The notes: generated from the sequence alone by a model not told the origin. A stretch of DNA of 44,194 nt from Planctomycetales bacterium (GCA_005239725.1 SBBM01000036.1:1-44194); one strand, 5' to 3'. Shown: positions 23,655 to 32,196, counted from the first letter of the stretch. Numbers and translations: made by a program.

Positions 23655-24563
23655 ATGCACATCTTGATCACCGGGGTTAATGGATTTATCGGTACGGCTT
23701 TATGGAACTATCTTAAGGGTGAAAAATCTTCTTTAAGGGTCTTTGGCGTTGACATTCAGCAAGGAAATCCTACGCGTAATGTTTATGCCTGTGATTTATG
23801 CGACCCGCGGCAATTTAGAAAAATTCTTCAGCGCACCCGGCCCAAGATTATTTTTCATTTAGCCGGCGGTAGGCCAGCGGATGAAAACGCCCTCTGGCAG
23901 GTCAATTTTATTTCAACCAGGACACTGCTTGAGGCAGTGGCGCAGCTTTCGGGCGATCGCCCGCGCGTTATTATTCCTGGTTCGGCCTCCGAGTATGGAA
24001 GAGTCAAGACACCCCAAAGACCGGTCACGGAGGACTTCCCGCTACAACCCTTGGGCTGGTATGGCTTTAGTAAATACGCCCAGACAAGCTTAGGACTTAT
24101 GTATGCACGCCGAGGAATCGACGTGCGGATTGCGCGTATTTTCAATATCGCGGGGGCGGGGACGCCTCCTAGCCTTGCCATAGGAAATTTCGCCCAAAGG
24201 ATCGTTACTATTGAAAGGGAGTCCGGGCGTCCCATCCTGAAGGTAGGACGCCTGAGTGGTCGCCGTGACTTTCTAGATATCGAGGATGTCTGTTCGGCCC
24301 TCTGGGCGATCGCCCGAAAGGGCAAGAAAGGAGAAGTCTACAATGTGTGTTCTGGCAAAACTTCGGTGATCCGGTTTTTACTGCGGGAATTGATTTCCCA
24401 TGCCCATACGAAGATCAGTGTTCAAGAAGAGCGCAAGGCTGCCTCTACTAGTTTTGACATCATCGGCTCTAATGTCAAGCTCCAACGGGCGACCGGTTGG
24501 CGCCTGCGGGTCTCGTTAGCGCGGAGTTTAGAGAATACGTTACGATATTATCGACAGCAATGA
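23655..24563 (+). CDS. NDP-4-keto-6-deoxysugar reductase-like SDR (Rmd type)
   Basis: This 302-aa extended SDR starts MHILITGVNGFIGTALW. It has YACDLCDPRQ, IFHLAGGRPADEN, PGSASEYGRVK, the catalytic YGFSK, and IARIFNIAGAGTPPSLAIGNFA. RDFLDIEDVCSALW and a C-terminal YNVCSGKTSVI and ATGWRLRVSLARSLENTLRYYR complete the pattern. The last features resemble GDP-6-deoxy-D-mannose reductase, which makes GDP-D-rhamnose. The ATG at 23655 begins at the cofactor strand; a longer frame back to 23586 is overlap with the previous gene. It forms a trio with the LegB-like dehydratase and nucleotidyltransferase and could also use the Gmd product made further downstream. Confidence 0.78.
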   Translation: MHILITGVNGFIGTALWNYLKGEKSSLRVFGVDIQQGNPTRNVYACDLCDPRQFRKILQRTRPKIIFHLAGGRPADENALWQVNFISTRTLLEAVAQLSGDRPRVIIPGSASEYGRVKTPQRPVTEDFPLQPLGWYGFSKYAQTSLGLMYARRGIDVRIARIFNIAGAGTPPSLAIGNFAQRIVTIERESGRPILKVGRLSGRRDFLDIEDVCSALWAIARKGKKGEVYNVCSGKTSVIRFLLRELISHAHTKISVQEERKAASTSFDIIGSNVKLQRATGWRLRVSLARSLENTLRYYRQQ

Positions 24564-25747
24564 GGATCCTTATCGTCCATAACCGTTATCAGCAACCTGG
24601 CGGCGAGGATGCCGTGGTCAAGGCTGAATTTAATCTTTTAAAAAGTTTTGGACAGCAAGTTAGGCTTTATGAGCGTACCAATAGTGAGATCGATGGCCAT
24701 TCCTACTTAAGAAAGATTCATGCCTTTTGGAATATGGATTGGTCTACGCAATCTTACCATGACATCCGCAAGGTATTAAAGGAGTTTGCCCCTCACGTTG
24801 TTCATTTTCATAATATCTTTTTTATCCTTACACCTTCCGTGTACCAGGCCTGCCGGGATGAAGGCGTTGGTATTGTCCAAAGCCTACATAACTTTCGTCT
24901 TTTATGTTCGAACGCACTTTTTTTTAGAAATCACCACATTTGTGAAGAGTGCCTTGAGCATAAAAATTTGTGGCGGGGCGTTTATTATGGTTGTTACCGA
25001 AATTCCAGGCTGATGACGGGTCTTGTCGTGCGCATGCTCAAGGCTCATTGGGATAAAAGGACTTGGCTTGATCAAGTCGATCTTTATATCGCGGCGACTG
25101 AATTTTCTCGGCGTAAACACATAGCCGCAGGGATCCCGCCGGAGCGCATTGTTGTTAAGCCCCATGTTGATGTTGATGGTCTCTTGAGGGAAAATAGCGA
25201 TCAGGGATATGCGCTGTTTGCAGGACGCCTGAGCCCTGAAAAGGGCGTGGAGGTCCTCTTGAAGGCATGGAAAAAAAGATCGCTTCTTCCCCTGAAGATC
25301 TTGGGTGATGGGCCTGCGGCCATTGAGTTAAAAAGACAGTCCCAAGGGCACCCTGAGATTGAATTCCTGGGATTTGTATCACAAGACTGTTATGCGCAGT
25401 ACCTAAGAGGGGCGAAATTCCTGATCGTTCCTTCTTTGTGTTATGAAAATTTTCCTCGCGTAGTGCTAGAAAGTTATTCTTACGGAGTTCCAGTGTTGGC
25501 GAGTTCCTTGGGGGGGTTCCCGGAGATTGTGATTGATCAGGAAACTGGTATGCTCTTTTGTCCTGGCGATGTGGATGATCTCTTAAGCAAGATCGAATGG
25601 CTTCTTTCGCATGAGGACCAGCGTCTTGTGATGCAGCAGAATATCCATAAGCTTTATGCGACAACCTTCAGTGCTCGCAAGAATTATGAAATCTTGATGG
25701 ATATTTATCACCAAGCGATTACCCACCAAAAACTATCAGCCCCATGA
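24560..25747 (+). CDS. Glycosyltransferase family 4
   Basis: This 395-aa GT-B protein begins RILIVHNRYQQPGGEDAVV, the glycine-rich N-terminal acceptor motif. HVVHFHNIF and SLHNFRLLCSN, the donor-domain LFAGRLSPEKGVEVLLKA, and a retaining-type E-x7-E (ENFPRVVLE) follow. The Cys cluster HICEECLEH is typical of one GT4 subgroup in capsule loci. The ATG at 24560 overlaps the preceding stop as ATGA, and its own stop overlaps wzx the same way. The linkage and sugar cannot be told. Confidence 0.88.
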   Translation: MRILIVHNRYQQPGGEDAVVKAEFNLLKSFGQQVRLYERTNSEIDGHSYLRKIHAFWNMDWSTQSYHDIRKVLKEFAPHVVHFHNIFFILTPSVYQACRDEGVGIVQSLHNFRLLCSNALFFRNHHICEECLEHKNLWRGVYYGCYRNSRLMTGLVVRMLKAHWDKRTWLDQVDLYIAATEFSRRKHIAAGIPPERIVVKPHVDVDGLLRENSDQGYALFAGRLSPEKGVEVLLKAWKKRSLLPLKILGDGPAAIELKRQSQGHPEIEFLGFVSQDCYAQYLRGAKFLIVPSLCYENFPRVVLESYSYGVPVLASSLGGFPEIVIDQETGMLFCPGDVDDLLSKIEWLLSHEDQRLVMQQNIHKLYATTFSARKNYEILMDIYHQAITHQKLSAP

Positions 25748-27072
25748 CACTATCCGATCAGGGCCTTGACGAAGGATTAAGAAAATACGCACACAATACC
25801 GGCTATCTTTTTTTGGAAAAAGTCGTCAGGATCCTTGTTGCCGTATTCGTATGGGCCCTGATCGCCCAATTTATTGGTGTCGAGCAATTCGGTATCCTTA
25901 ATTTCGCCATCAGCTTTGTTTATCTTCTGGGGATTATCTCGGATTTGGGGCTGGACCATATTGTTGTAAGAGAATTGGTTAAAAAAAGTTATCAGACCGA
26001 TAGACTGTTGGGTACGGTATTGATGATGAAATTAATGGGCAGTGCCTGCGCCGCGATCCTGATTATTGCTGTTACCGGCCTTCTTTCGCTAGATTTTGAC
26101 ACAAGATTGATTATCTGCCTTTTGTCATTGCGGTTGATCTTTCAGTCCTTCAATGTCATTGATCTTTATTTTCAGTCTCAGGTCCTTTCAAAATATGTGG
26201 TTTATTCTCAGATCACCGCCCTTGCCGTAACGACCCTCCTGGGCCTGTTATTTATCCATTTAAAGCTCGCCTTGATCTATTTTGCGGGTATTATTGTGCT
26301 CGAGATCGCCGTAACGAGTGCATCGAATATTTTTTATATCATGAGATATCAAGACATTTTCCATTGGCAGTTTGATGCTTCCCTCGGCCGAAAATTACTG
26401 CAAGATGCCTGGCCGGTGATGGTGACAGGTGTTGCCGTCGCTGTTTATATGCGCAGCGATCAGATTATGATCAAGGCAATGCTGGATGCCACCTCTCTTG
26501 GTTATTACGCGGCAGCGACACGGCTAAGCGAAATCTTTTATTTTGTGCCGATGGTTGTAACCAGTTCTTTGTTCCCTGCCATCATCAATGCCAAATTAAA
26601 AAGCAAATCTCTCTATGAAAGTCGGTTACGCGCCTTATTTTCTCTACTTTTTGGGCTGGCATTTATACTGTCCTTGCTCACCACATTACTGGCGCGCCCT
26701 ATCATTGCTATTTTTTATGGTCAGGAATTTATGCCAGCCGCACCGGTCTTATCTATTCATATTTGGGCGAGTATCTTTGTTTTTTGGGGGGTCGCCAGAC
26801 AATCATGGATTATCAATGAAAACTTACAGATTTATGCGATGTATTATGCGCTGCTCGGCGCCCTTAGTAATATTTTGTTGAATTTAATCTTCATTCCTTG
26901 GTACGGCATACAGGGCGCCGCGATGGCAACTGTATTTTCTTACTTTATTGCGGCAGTTGTGTCCAATCTTTTAAGCCAGCCTACCAGAGATATATTCGGG
27001 ATACAAATAGGGTCAATGAATATAATGAGGTCTATGCAGAGATTGGGTGTTAAAGAAATAAATGCCGTTTAA
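25744..27072 (+). CDS. wzx: Wzx-type polysaccharide flippase
   Basis: This 442-aa protein has about 12-14 hydrophobic helices in the MOP/Wzx pattern, starting NTGYLFLEKVVRILVAVFVW with IGVEQFGILNFAISF. SDLGLDHIVVREL, the mid-protein LLQDAWPVMVTGVAVAVYMRSDQIM and LGYYAAATRLSEIFYFVP follow. The C-terminal PWYGIQGAAMATVFSYF is characteristic. It should flip undecaprenyl-pyrophosphate-linked repeat units across the inner membrane. It is the only flippase visible, so it probably serves all products of the locus. The ATGA overlap with the upstream GT4 shows tight coupling. Confidence 0.92.
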   Translation: MTLSDQGLDEGLRKYAHNTGYLFLEKVVRILVAVFVWALIAQFIGVEQFGILNFAISFVYLLGIISDLGLDHIVVRELVKKSYQTDRLLGTVLMMKLMGSACAAILIIAVTGLLSLDFDTRLIICLLSLRLIFQSFNVIDLYFQSQVLSKYVVYSQITALAVTTLLGLLFIHLKLALIYFAGIIVLEIAVTSASNIFYIMRYQDIFHWQFDASLGRKLLQDAWPVMVTGVAVAVYMRSDQIMIKAMLDATSLGYYAAATRLSEIFYFVPMVVTSSLFPAIINAKLKSKSLYESRLRALFSLLFGLAFILSLLTTLLARPIIAIFYGQEFMPAAPVLSIHIWASIFVFWGVARQSWIINENLQIYAMYYALLGALSNILLNLIFIPWYGIQGAAMATVFSYFIAAVVSNLLSQPTRDIFGIQIGSMNIMRSMQRLGVKEINAV

Positions 27073-27805
27073 TAAAGATATTAATAATATAAAAGGCCTT
27101 ATTCATCATCATGAGGCACGTTTTTTATATGAACTGGCAGGCAAGACCGTAGCCCAATTTGGGAATAATAGCATCCTATGTGAGATTGGTTGTTTCTACG
27201 GAAAATCGACAGTCTCTATTGCAAGTGCCCTCAAGGAGAAAGGGGCCGGTATTTTATATGCCATAGACTGGCATCAAGGATCCCGTGAGCTGCCGGGATT
27301 CGATACTGGAGAATACCCATCCACTTATGAAGAATTTATGAACAATCTGAAGAAATTTGCCGTTAAGGAGAGGATAAAAATTATTAACAGTAAATCTGAA
27401 GACTCTGTTACGGCGGTTCCCGAGAGGCTTCATTTTTTATGGATTGATGGGGCGCATGACTATGATGCCGTAAAGGCCGATTTTGATAATTATGCCCGTA
27501 AGATAACGAAAGGGGGGTATCTCTTATTTCACGACGCCTGCTGGACAGATTACATAGAGCCCATTGAGGTCATAGAAAATGAAGTTTTGGATAATCCTGA
27601 TTACACCCTCTATGCCTGCGTTGGTAATACCATGGTTTTTAGAAAGACACCCAATAGGTTGCCCGGGTGGAAACGATATCTATTACGTCAACTGTTTCGT
27701 TATACATGCGGGGAATATCGATCATTACCTCAGAAAATTTTAAGCTTTGGCTTGTTTCGTTTGACAACGCTATGGACGACCTGGCGGCATAATGGGCATA
27801 AATAA
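27062..27805 (+). CDS. Class I SAM methyltransferase (Methyltransf_24-like)
   Basis: This 247-aa protein has a Rossmann methyltransferase core: SILCEIGCFYGKSTVSIASAL near residue 37, LYAIDWHQGS, then HFLWIDGAHDYDAVKADFDNY and GGYLLFHDACW. The last pattern (DGAHxYxxVxxD, then a D in the following strand) is typical of metal-dependent O-methyltransferases of the Methyltransf_24 group. The C-terminal 45 residues are basic and aromatic. It overlaps wzx by 11 nt and is the last gene before the only sizeable gap in the locus. Confidence 0.85.
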   Translation: MPFNKDINNIKGLIHHHEARFLYELAGKTVAQFGNNSILCEIGCFYGKSTVSIASALKEKGAGILYAIDWHQGSRELPGFDTGEYPSTYEEFMNNLKKFAVKERIKIINSKSEDSVTAVPERLHFLWIDGAHDYDAVKADFDNYARKITKGGYLLFHDACWTDYIEPIEVIENEVLDNPDYTLYACVGNTMVFRKTPNRLPGWKRYLLRQLFRYTCGEYRSLPQKILSFGLFRLTTLWTTWRHNGHK

Positions 27806-27850
27806 CGATGGCTATGAATTCATAAATCAATATACAATAGACATTTATAT

Positions 27851-27870
27851 TCTTTTCTATATCGAAAAGA
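27851..27870. repeat. Short AT-rich inverted repeat after the methyltransferase gene
   Basis: Seven-base arms TCTTTTC and GAAAAGA are separated by six bases, 46 bases after the stop codon at 27803-27805. The stem is AT-rich and no T-tract follows, so it is at best a weak hairpin and not a convincing intrinsic terminator. Confidence 0.35.
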
Positions 27871-27978
27871 GGAAAAAGGCGGGTTTATGTGAAGTTTCCC
27901 TAAGATTTTGAGATAAAAATTTGTAAGACGAAAGCCAGACATTTTTATTTTGCCTTAACGCTAGGGCGGGTTTATCGT

Positions 27979-28006
27979 TTGCCATTTCTAGACGTTTTGT
28001 TATAAT
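27979..28006 (+). promoter_or_regulatory. Sigma70-type promoter in the 239-bp gap
   Basis: TTGCCA at 27979-27984 (5 of 6 matches to the -35 consensus) and a perfect TATAAT at 28001-28006 are 16 bp apart, close to the optimal 17. The predicted start site is about 28013, giving a leader of about 32 nt before the ATG at 28045. It lies in the only intergenic region over 200 bp in the window and would drive the block from 28045 rightwards. The rest of the gap, 27806-27978, shows no open gene, only an 11-bp direct repeat and an AT-rich inverted repeat. Confidence 0.65.
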
Positions 28007-28044
28007 TGAGTTCCCTATTCTTCTAGTCTGAGTATTTTCAAGGT

Positions 28045-29172
28045 ATGAAAATAGCCTTTGTGACCAATCTGTATGCTCATTATGTTCAGTTACTTTTTAA
28101 GTTGCTTGGTGAGCGACATGATGTTGATTTCTATTTTACCGGGGGATATGAAACATACTGGAACAAAAAGAATAAACTGGTACAGGCCGGCAAGCAGGAC
28201 AAGCAGCTCAAAGGCTTCTTTTTGACGCCTAAATTTAAGATTTCACCAGGATTATTGGAATTGTTCGACAAAAAATATGAGTTGGTTATTAAAACTGTTG
28301 ATGATCGTTTCGCTTTATTGTTCTCTTTCTTGACGGCTAAGACCTTGGGAAGGCCATTTGTCCTTTGGACGGGATTATGGGCCCATCCCACCACTGGGAT
28401 CCATCGGTTGACACGTGGACTCATGGAATTTATCTATAGACATTGCGATGCCATCATTGTTTATGGAGCACATGTCCAGAAGTATCTACTTTCCATTGGA
28501 GTTTCTTCACAGAGATTGTTTTGTGCCCCCCATTCAGTCGATAATGACCTTTTTAATAAACCGGTCACCCATCAAGAGAAAGAAAGCTTAAGAAAAGATT
28601 TGGGGCTAACTCAAGGGAAAGCGATCCTCTTTGTTGGGAGATTAGAGACGTGCAAGGGATTGTCCTATCTGGTGGATGCCCTTGAGAGGATAAGATGGCC
28701 AGATCTCAACATCATCTTTATAGGTAATGGTCCAGAAAAGAAAAGATTAGAACAAAGGTGTCAAATTCTTTTGGGTAAATATTTCTTTTTAGATCACGTC
28801 CCTAATGAAGAGTTATATCGTTATTATGCCTTAGCCGATATTTTTGTGTTACCATCTATCACAACGAAAGATTTTAAAGAGCCATGGGGGTTGGTCGTCA
28901 ATGAGGCCATGAATCAGGGTTGTCCCGTCATCGCCACTGATGCCGTAGGGGCCGCTGCCGGGGGATTGGTCGCTGATGGCGTCAATGGCTATATTGTCCC
29001 GGAAAAAAATAGTAACGCCCTCAAAGAGGCCATTGAGAAAATACTCACCAACGATGAGTTGCGGGCTGTGATGCGTCAAAATTCACGAGAGATGATCAAA
29101 CAATGGGCCCCTGAGCAGACACTGCGAGGGTTTGTCCAAGCTATTGATTTCGTTCATCCATTGAAAGAATAA
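28045..29172 (+). CDS. Glycosyltransferase family 4
   Basis: This 375-aa GT-B protein starts MKIAFVTNLYAHYVQLLFKLL. It has an N-terminal domain with a distinctive LWTGLWAHPT, a HCDAIIVYGAHVQKYLL linker and CAPHSVDNDLF. The donor-binding domain has LFVGRLETCKGLSYLVDAL, FIGNGPEKKRL, and the E-x7-E element EPWGLVVNE near residue 280. It is the first gene after the 27979-28006 promoter. The ribosome-binding site is poor (AAGG only one base from the ATG). Donor and acceptor are unknown. Confidence 0.88.
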   Translation: MKIAFVTNLYAHYVQLLFKLLGERHDVDFYFTGGYETYWNKKNKLVQAGKQDKQLKGFFLTPKFKISPGLLELFDKKYELVIKTVDDRFALLFSFLTAKTLGRPFVLWTGLWAHPTTGIHRLTRGLMEFIYRHCDAIIVYGAHVQKYLLSIGVSSQRLFCAPHSVDNDLFNKPVTHQEKESLRKDLGLTQGKAILFVGRLETCKGLSYLVDALERIRWPDLNIIFIGNGPEKKRLEQRCQILLGKYFFLDHVPNEELYRYYALADIFVLPSITTKDFKEPWGLVVNEAMNQGCPVIATDAVGAAAGGLVADGVNGYIVPEKNSNALKEAIEKILTNDELRAVMRQNSREMIKQWAPEQTLRGFVQAIDFVHPLKE

Positions 29173-29173
29173 G

Positions 29174-29914
29174 ATGGAACTAACATTAAGATATTATTAT
29201 TATTTCGATGTTCAGGCCCCTGAGCTGGTCGATGGCCTTAATAATAGGCTTGAGTCCTGGGATGTGTTGAGGACAAAAGGGGCAGGGATTAACAGGCCTT
29301 TTTATATAAGCGATAATCGTGACATTTGGCAAAAGGGATGCCTGAGCAATGGATTGTTAAGATCACGGGCCATCAAGATTGCTGAGTTTTTGAAGGGCCG
29401 TTTTCATAATATTTATTCTTTTGGGGTGGGCAGTGCTCAACTGGAATTCTTGATTAAAAAAGAAAATCCATTATTTCAAATCAGGTGCTCTGATTTCGCC
29501 CCCAAAGGGGTCGAGCGCCTTAAGAAAGTCTTTTGGGAGGCCGATGCCATTACTGTCTTTGACATAATAAATGGCAATTGGGGTACGATTGAATCAACGG
29601 GCATCTGTTTGTTTTATCGTGTGGATGCTGAATTCGAGGATGAAGAATGGGAGGCTATCTTTAGAAAAATGACATCCGCAGGGGTAAGGCACGTCCTCTT
29701 TATTCCCTCGGAGATGATCAGCCTTAAACGGATTTTATATCTTTCAACCAAATACCTTATCTTTAAGTTATTAAGAAAGAAAATGACTTTTTGCGGATTT
29801 GTAAGAACTAAAGAGCGATTTATATCTTTATTCACGAAATATTTTAATATTGTTACGATGGCTCAATTTCATGATATGCAAGGATTTTTATTGTCCTCCC
29901 ACCAGACCCCATGA
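29174..29914 (+). CDS. Divergent methyltransferase-like protein of unknown role
   Basis: A 246-aa protein I do not firmly recognise. The middle has a Rossmann-like order resembling a class I SAM domain: an IYSFGVGSAQLEFLI loop near residue 80 in place of the usual E/DxGxGxG, then IRCSDFAPKGVERLKKVF, GICLFYRVDAEFEDEEWEAIF and VRHVLFIPSEM. The usual glycine loop is degenerate, so it may bind a different ligand or be a non-catalytic partner. It starts one base after the GT4 stop and overlaps the cupin gene by 4 nt. The C-terminal region (FKLLRKKMTF, FISLFTKYFNI) is hydrophobic and basic. Confidence 0.5.
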   Translation: MELTLRYYYYFDVQAPELVDGLNNRLESWDVLRTKGAGINRPFYISDNRDIWQKGCLSNGLLRSRAIKIAEFLKGRFHNIYSFGVGSAQLEFLIKKENPLFQIRCSDFAPKGVERLKKVFWEADAITVFDIINGNWGTIESTGICLFYRVDAEFEDEEWEAIFRKMTSAGVRHVLFIPSEMISLKRILYLSTKYLIFKLLRKKMTFCGFVRTKERFISLFTKYFNIVTMAQFHDMQGFLLSSHQTP

Positions 29915-30312
29915 ACGTAGAAGATATATTGAGTAACGGCACGCTGGTCGCGAAGATTTTCTATAATCAACCGATTGCCCCTGGCGTACATTTTTATGTG
30001 GAGAACGAAAGCACACTTCAGGTAGGCAAACAACTTCGCTTGAAGGGTGAACAGATTAAGCCTCACCGGCATCTGTCCATTAAGATGTGCAAAGAAGAGA
30101 CGTTAAAAGAAGTTTTATATATTGAAAAAGGTTCGGTCAAGATCAATTTTTATAATGACGACTGGAAAGAAATCAATTCCAGGGTCCTTCGTCCCGGGGA
30201 CATGGTCCTTTTAATTAAAGGGGTCCATGGATTCGAGATGTTGGAAGAAACAGTGATGGTCGAGATTAAAGAGGGCCCTTATAATCCGGCCAGCACACAA
30301 AGAAAAGTTTAG
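29911..30312 (+). CDS. Cupin-fold protein
   Basis: This 133-aa single-domain protein has a cupin double-stranded beta-helix pattern. Motif 1 is IKPHRHLSIK, with paired His, then EVLYIEKGSVKINFYND, the RPGDMVLLIKGVHGFEM turn carrying the motif-2 His, and a final strand VMVEIKEGPY. It could be an isomerase, an epimerase or a metal-binding regulator of sugar metabolism. It overlaps the upstream methyltransferase-like gene by 4 nt and lies 11 bp before the aminotransferase gene. The substrate is unknown. Confidence 0.8.
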   Translation: MNVEDILSNGTLVAKIFYNQPIAPGVHFYVENESTLQVGKQLRLKGEQIKPHRHLSIKMCKEETLKEVLYIEKGSVKINFYNDDWKEINSRVLRPGDMVLLIKGVHGFEMLEETVMVEIKEGPYNPASTQRKV

Positions 30313-30323
30313 ATGAAAACGGC

Positions 30324-31448
30324 ATGATACCGGTCTGCACACCGCTATTGGGGAAAAATGAAAAGAAATACGTCGATGAATGCATCGCGACAAACTGGAT
30401 TTCTTCTTCAGGAAAATATATCAAATTATTTGAAGAAGGCTTCAGCCATTATTGCGGCAGGAAATATGGCGTCACGACCACCAACGGCACAACCGCCCTG
30501 CATCTGGCCTTGGCGGCATTAGGGATCGGGCCCGGCGATGAAGTCATTATGCCCACCTTTACCATTGCCGCAACGGCCTTTGCTGTGATGTATTGCGGCG
30601 CTAAGCCCGTTTTTATTGATTCAGAGCCTGCAACCTGGAACATCGACCCCGACCAAATCAGGGCCAAGATCACCCAAAAGACCAAGGTGATTCTTCCGGT
30701 TCATATCTACGGGCACCCTTGTGCGATGTCGGTGATCATGAGTCTGGCCAGTAGGTACAATTTATGTGTTGTTGAAGACGCTGCTCAATCTCATGGGGCC
30801 CAATATCAAGATAAGAAGGTGGGGGGCATCGGAGATATCGGCTGTTTTAGCTTCTATGGAAATAAGATCATCACCTGCGGGGAAGGAGGGATGGTGGTCA
30901 CAAATAACCGACGGATTGCCCAGCGTTGCCGCGATCTTCGCAATATGGCCTTTATTGAATCCAAACGGTTCTGGCATAAAGAGATCGGTTTTAATCACCG
31001 AATGACGAATCTGCAGGCTGCCTTGGGGTTAGCGCAGTTTGAACAGATTGATCAGCTCATTGAAAGACGCCGGCGCAATGCCGTCTTATATTCCGCCCTG
31101 CTCTCTGGTGTTGAAGGATTAAGACTTCCCATCGAACGATCTGATGTGAAGAATGTCTATTGGATGTATGGCATTCTGGTTGAGGACGATTTTGGGTTAA
31201 GCCGTGATCGTCTTATGAGAAAATTAAAAGAAAAAGGCGTTGAAACAAGGACTTTCTTTATTCCCCTACATAATCAACCTTTTCTTAAAAAACAGGGCAT
31301 GGCCTCAAAGGAGCGCTTCCCGGTCGCTGAAGATATTGCCCGCAGGGGATTGTATCTTCCCTCAGGGAGCGGTTTGACGAAGAAAGAAATTGAATATATC
31401 TGTGATTGTATCAAAGAAATTAAGGATGCCTCCTCCCATGATATTTAA
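30324..31448 (+). CDS. DegT/DnrJ/EryC1 aminotransferase, perosamine synthase-like
   Basis: This 374-aa PLP enzyme resembles GDP-perosamine synthase, which aminates GDP-4-keto-6-deoxymannose at C4. It starts IPVCTPLLGKNEKKYVDECI and has NWISSSGKY, TTNGTTALHLAL (PLP phosphate site), FIDSEPATWNID and VEDAAQSHGA with the PLP-pairing Asp. The catalytic Lys181 lies in SFYGNKIITCGEGG. Further on are RMTNLQAALGLAQ and a C-terminal LPSGSGL. Gmd, encoded at 36911, would supply the keto substrate. A role with the LegB-like dehydratase, as a LegC-type enzyme, is the main alternative. Confidence 0.88.
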   Translation: MIPVCTPLLGKNEKKYVDECIATNWISSSGKYIKLFEEGFSHYCGRKYGVTTTNGTTALHLALAALGIGPGDEVIMPTFTIAATAFAVMYCGAKPVFIDSEPATWNIDPDQIRAKITQKTKVILPVHIYGHPCAMSVIMSLASRYNLCVVEDAAQSHGAQYQDKKVGGIGDIGCFSFYGNKIITCGEGGMVVTNNRRIAQRCRDLRNMAFIESKRFWHKEIGFNHRMTNLQAALGLAQFEQIDQLIERRRRNAVLYSALLSGVEGLRLPIERSDVKNVYWMYGILVEDDFGLSRDRLMRKLKEKGVETRTFFIPLHNQPFLKKQGMASKERFPVAEDIARRGLYLPSGSGLTKKEIEYICDCIKEIKDASSHDI

Positions 31449-32196
31449 TCGCTACGCGCAGTATTACGACGTTTTTTATCAAAATAAACGTTATACAGAA
31501 GAGATTGTCTATCTGGAGTGGCTATTCAGGAAATACCGAAAAATTGAGACCAGGACAGTCCTGGATCTAGGCTGCGGCACCGCCGGCCACATGACCCCGC
31601 TGCTTAGAAATGGCTATCGCGTGACCGGTTTGGATGCCTCGGGCCAGATGCTGGAAATTGCCAGAGACAAACTTATCCGCGAAGGATTAAGAGGAGATCT
31701 TGTTCATGGCACCTGCCAGGATTTTACCCTCAACAAAAAATTTGACGCTGTTATATGTCTATTTTCCGTTATTAACTATGCCGCTGCCAATGGCGATATC
31801 ATAAGGACCCTAAGGAATATTCACACGCACATGAAAAAGACCTCAATTTTTATATTTGATTTCTGGAACGCCACCACCGTTGTTGATTATTATAACCCCA
31901 AAAAAAGAAGGAATTTTCGCAAGAATGGCATGGAGGTGGAGCGAAATTCAGCTACAAAAATTTATCCTTCTCAGAGAAAATGTGAAGTCCATTATACATG
32001 CATCTTGAGGCGCAAAGGACGCTTAATCCGGCGTGATAAAGAACGGCATGTCTTAAGATATTTCTCCATTGAGGAAATGGCCGACTACCTGTGCCGCTCG
32101 GGTTTTCAGGTGGTGAATATGCATCCATTCCTTAAACCCGAAGGGAAAATCCGCAGAGACTCCTGGGATGTGACGGCGGTTGCCAGAAGAGCATGA
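31438..32196 (+). CDS. Class I SAM methyltransferase
   Basis: This 252-aa protein has a clean SAM motif I, VLDLGCGTAGHMTPLLRNGY near residue 45, followed by TGLDASGQMLEIA, a KFDAVICLFSVINYA strand and SIFIFDFWNATTV. The C-terminal half is an antiparallel insertion with VHYTCILRRKGRLI. This is the broad Methyltransf_25 type. ATGs at 31426 and 31438 are both possible; the second is 11 bases after AAGGA and begins at the conserved FNRYAQYYDVFY, so it is used. It overlaps the aminotransferase gene by 11 nt. An N- or O-methylation of the new amino sugar is plausible but unproven. Confidence 0.85.
   Translation: MIFNRYAQYYDVFYQNKRYTEEIVYLEWLFRKYRKIETRTVLDLGCGTAGHMTPLLRNGYRVTGLDASGQMLEIARDKLIREGLRGDLVHGTCQDFTLNKKFDAVICLFSVINYAAANGDIIRTLRNIHTHMKKTSIFIFDFWNATTVVDYYNPKKRRNFRKNGMEVERNSATKIYPSQRKCEVHYTCILRRKGRLIRRDKERHVLRYFSIEEMADYLCRSGFQVVNMHPFLKPEGKIRRDSWDVTAVARRA

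Noticed and set aside
27851-27870. Rho-independent terminator after the methyltransferase gene
   Set aside because: The stem is short and AT-rich and no T-tract follows, so I list it only as an inverted repeat.
30324-31448. Assignment of the DegT aminotransferase as LegC
   Set aside because: The sequence is closer to perosamine-synthase-type enzymes and Gmd is present in the locus; LegC remains only an alternative.
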